From positions 1 through 7,050 of the forward strand of contig JAUIME010000264.1 of assembly GCA_030433195.1 (NCBI GenBank): 7,050 nucleotides of DNA, in the 5' to 3' direction. Below are positions 5,049-7,050 of the stretch, in pieces. A model generated the notes under the pieces. It did no database searches. It was given only the letters and a program-made list of their open reading frames with translations, and was not told where the DNA came from. The number at the start of each line of letters is the position of its first letter. The first letter of the stretch is position 1. A program made the translations under genes and the position numbers. This stretch comes from a bacterium (GTDB lineage Bacteria > Planctomycetota > JACOTG01 > JAUIME01).

Positions 5049-6776
5049 ATGGATCGACGAGTCGCGATCACGTTCTTGCTCGGTTGCACCGCAATGATGT
5101 TCGGCTGTGCTCACACGCCGACCGGCGAGAGCGACGCCGTGGTCCAAGCCGACGCCGGCATGGACATGATGGCCGCGATGCCTGCCTACGGTGCGGGCGG
5201 TACACCGCAGCTCTTCGATGGCATGGGACCGCACCCTCGACGCGTCACCACCGAGTCGACGGAAGCGAACGAGTACTTCGCGCAGGGACTCACGTGGGTC
5301 TACTCGTTCAACCACGACGAGGCCGTCCTCGCGTTCACGAAGTGTACCGAGCTCGATCCGAGCTGCGCGATGGGTTGGTGGGGCATCTCGCTCGCGCAGG
5401 GTCCGAACTACAACGATCCGATGATGAACGCGAACCGCTCCGCTGCCGCGTGGGAGGCGCTGCAGCGTGCGCTCGACGAGCTCGACAATGAAGCGCCGGT
5501 CGAGCGCGCCCTCGTCGAAGCCCTCGAAGCACGTTACGCAGAAACGCCACCGAAAGAGCGCGACGAACTCGACGCCGCGTTCGCCGATGCGATGGCCGAC
5601 GTCTGGAAGCGCTTCCCGAACGACACCGACGTCGGCACGATCTACGCCGAATCGATGATGGTGCTCACGCCCTGGGAGCTCTACGAGTGCGATCGAACGC
5701 CGGCGCACGAGCGGACCGAAACGATCGTCGCGACGCTCGATCGCGTGCTCGAGCTCGAACCGAATCACGCCGGCGCGAACCATCTCATGATCCACGCCGT
5801 CGAGCCGAGCGCCGACCCGTCGCGCGGCCTCCCCGCCGCCGATCGCCTGAGCGATCTCGTCCCCGGAAGCGGGCACATGCAGCACATGCCGTCACACATC
5901 TACGTTCAAACCGGGATGTGGGATCGTTCGATCGAGCAAAACACGAAGGCGATGGAGCAAGACGATCGCTATCGCGCGCTCGCACCGAATCAGGGCATCC
6001 AGCACATGTACATGACGCACAACTCGCACATGCTCGCGTTCAGCGCGATGATGGTCGGGCGAGAGGCGCAAGCGCTCGACGCGGCCAACCAGCAGTGGAC
6101 CGACATGGACGACGAGACGCTCGAAGCCGCCGCCCTGTTCTTCGATCCGTGGATGTGCTCGAAGTACGACGTGATGAAGCGATTCGGCCGTTGGGACGAC
6201 TTGCTCGACTCGCCGGAGCCGCCCGCATTCCTACCCGTCACGAAGACGGTGTGGCACGCGCACCGCGCGATCGCCTACGCCGCGAAGAAGGACTTCGAGA
6301 AGGCCGAAGAAGAGTACGACGCATTCTGCGCCGCACGAATCGCGATCCCGACGCCGCCGATCCCCGACCTCGCCCAGACGACGCGCGACTTCCTCGACGT
6401 CAGCAATCTCTTCATCAAGGCCGAGATCGCGCTGCAGAAGGAAGATTGGGAACGCGCCGCGCGACTGCTCGAAGCCGCCGCGATCCTCGAAGACGACCTC
6501 GGCTACGGCGAGCCGCCGATGTGGCTCCAGCCCGTCCGCCACACGCTCGGCGCCGTCTACCTCGAAGCCGGCCAGCCCGCGAACGCCGAGCGCGCCTATC
6601 GCGAAGACCTCGCGAAGTGGCCCGAGAACGGTTGGTCGCTGTTCGGCCTCTCGCGCGCCCTCGAAGCCCAAGGCAGGACCGAAGAGGCCGCCTCGATCCG
6701 CGAGCGCTTCGACACGGTCTGGGCGAACGCCGACGCGCCGATCACGTCGAGCTGCCTGTGTTTGCCGGAGGCGTGA
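5049..6776 (+). CDS. Lipoprotein-like TPR protein with conserved-looking His motifs
   Basis: 575 residues. A short signal sequence (RR at 3-4, hydrophobic 6-19) ends in MFGC, so C20 is a possible but imperfect lipobox cysteine. TPR-type helical pairs are visible at about 74-118 (GLTWVYSFNHDEAVLAFTKC), 219-252, 263-306, 327-350, 401-429, 450-482 and 492-556. Between them lie unusual His motifs: PNHAGANHLMIHAVE (H240, H245, H249), GHMQHMPSHIYVQTG (H276, H279, H283) and QHMYMTHNSHM (H319, H324, H327). I recognise these from a widespread family of large TPR proteins of unknown function, and their density suggests a metal or substrate site rather than pure scaffolding (inference). The C-terminus ends in SSCLCLPEA, a CxC pair. 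AAGGAG seven bases upstream fixes the start at 5049. The last 35 bases overlap the opposing VOC gene. It probably faces the periplasm. Confidence 0.87.
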   Translation: MDRRVAITFLLGCTAMMFGCAHTPTGESDAVVQADAGMDMMAAMPAYGAGGTPQLFDGMGPHPRRVTTESTEANEYFAQGLTWVYSFNHDEAVLAFTKCTELDPSCAMGWWGISLAQGPNYNDPMMNANRSAAAWEALQRALDELDNEAPVERALVEALEARYAETPPKERDELDAAFADAMADVWKRFPNDTDVGTIYAESMMVLTPWELYECDRTPAHERTETIVATLDRVLELEPNHAGANHLMIHAVEPSADPSRGLPAADRLSDLVPGSGHMQHMPSHIYVQTGMWDRSIEQNTKAMEQDDRYRALAPNQGIQHMYMTHNSHMLAFSAMMVGREAQALDAANQQWTDMDDETLEAAALFFDPWMCSKYDVMKRFGRWDDLLDSPEPPAFLPVTKTVWHAHRAIAYAAKKDFEKAEEEYDAFCAARIAIPTPPIPDLAQTTRDFLDVSNLFIKAEIALQKEDWERAARLLEAAAILEDDLGYGEPPMWLQPVRHTLGAVYLEAGQPANAERAYREDLAKWPENGWSLFGLSRALEAQGRTEEAASIRERFDTVWANADAPITSSCLCLPEA

Positions 6777-7050
6777 CGCGCTGCCGCTCGGCATCGTGCA
6801 CGACTTCGTACTTGATGCCGCCGGGATCCTTGAAGAAAACCGCGTAGTACCCGACGCCGTGCTGCGGCCATTCCTTCGGCCCGCCGACGATCTCGGCTCC
6901 GATCGCCGTCAGCCCCTCGGCGACCCGGTCGACCTCCGCTCGCGAGGCCGCGCGAAACGCGAGATGATGCAACGATCCCGGCCGCCGGCGGTGGACCGCA
7001 TCGTCCGCAAGCGCTCGTCGCGGCGAGCTTATCGCGATCACGAGCCGCGG
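6742..7050 (-). CDS. VOC superfamily protein, N-terminally cut by the window edge
   Basis: The frame reads in from the right edge and stops with TGA at 6744-6742, giving about 102 C-terminal residues. PGSLHHLAFRAASRAEVDRV, then GAEIVGGPKEWPQHGVGYYAVFFKDPGGIKYEVVHD, is the classic second module of a VOC protein. The His in HHLAF and the Glu in KYEVVH are at the usual metal-ligand positions. The preceding PRLVIAIS is the end of module 1, so the true start lies beyond base 7050. The GTG at 7041 falls inside a conserved strand and is not the start. The last ~18 residues after VVHD look like an unstructured tail, and the final 35 bases overlap the TPR gene on the other strand. It is not close in sequence to the VOC protein at 1461-1799. 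Substrate unknown. Confidence 0.85.
   Translation of the reverse strand, partial: PRLVIAISSPRRALADDAVHRRRPGSLHHLAFRAASRAEVDRVAEGLTAIGAEIVGGPKEWPQHGVGYYAVFFKDPGGIKYEVVHDAERQRVTPPANTGSST

Noticed and set aside
5079..5090. LLGC (ending at C13) as the lipobox of the TPR protein
   Set aside because: The motif is good, but only about eight residues precede it after the charged start, too short a hydrophobic stretch. C20 is more plausible though imperfect.
5034..5885. 283-codon minus-strand frame opposite the TPR gene
   Set aside because: Shadow of GC-rich coding sequence with no recognisable domain and no ribosome site.
5687..6847. 386-codon plus-strand frame within the TPR gene
   Set aside because: Extremely Arg-rich composition typical of an off-frame reading. 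The in-frame TPR protein is unambiguous.

Overview
The window is GC-rich, densely coding DNA with eight protein genes and no RNA genes, mobile elements or CRISPR arrays that I can see. Two large secreted beta-structured proteins (a beta-helix/choice-of-anchor Q type and a seven-repeat FG-GAP propeller) share the same C-terminal domain. Together with a lipoprotein-like TPR protein and several VOC and SnoaL-type small proteins, this suggests an environmental bacterium, most likely a Planctomycetota member. That assignment is an inference from gene style, as no phylogenetic marker is present.

Layout, left to right: (1) the 3' end of a secreted beta-helix-like protein (+, to 713). (2) A two-gene leftward operon of a VOC protein followed by a membrane-anchored SCO1/SenC copper-chaperone-like protein (1799 to 739). 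(3) Divergent from it, a shikimate-kinase-fold protein that has lost its ATP-binding P-loop residues (+, 1976-2569). (4) A leftward SnoaL/NTF2-like protein whose stop codon directly abuts that of the kinase-like gene (2914-2570). (5) A 249-base divergent intergenic region with a perfect 12-bp palindrome and a strong leftward intrinsic terminator placed upstream of the SnoaL gene. (6) The FG-GAP propeller protein (+, 3164-4945). (7) A 575-residue TPR protein with a cleavable or lipidated N-terminus and a conserved-looking cluster of His motifs (+, 5049-6776). (8) A second VOC protein, cut by the right edge, overlapping the end of the TPR gene from the opposite strand.

Gene order alternates strand repeatedly, with three tail-to-tail junctions (25-nt gap, 0-nt gap, 35-nt overlap). 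Only VOC-SCO looks like a true operon, so this is a collection of small transcription units rather than one pathway. The observations most worth following are the C-terminal domain shared by two otherwise unrelated secreted proteins, the apparent pseudo-kinase, the His-motif TPR protein, and the terminator/palindrome pair in front of the SnoaL gene.
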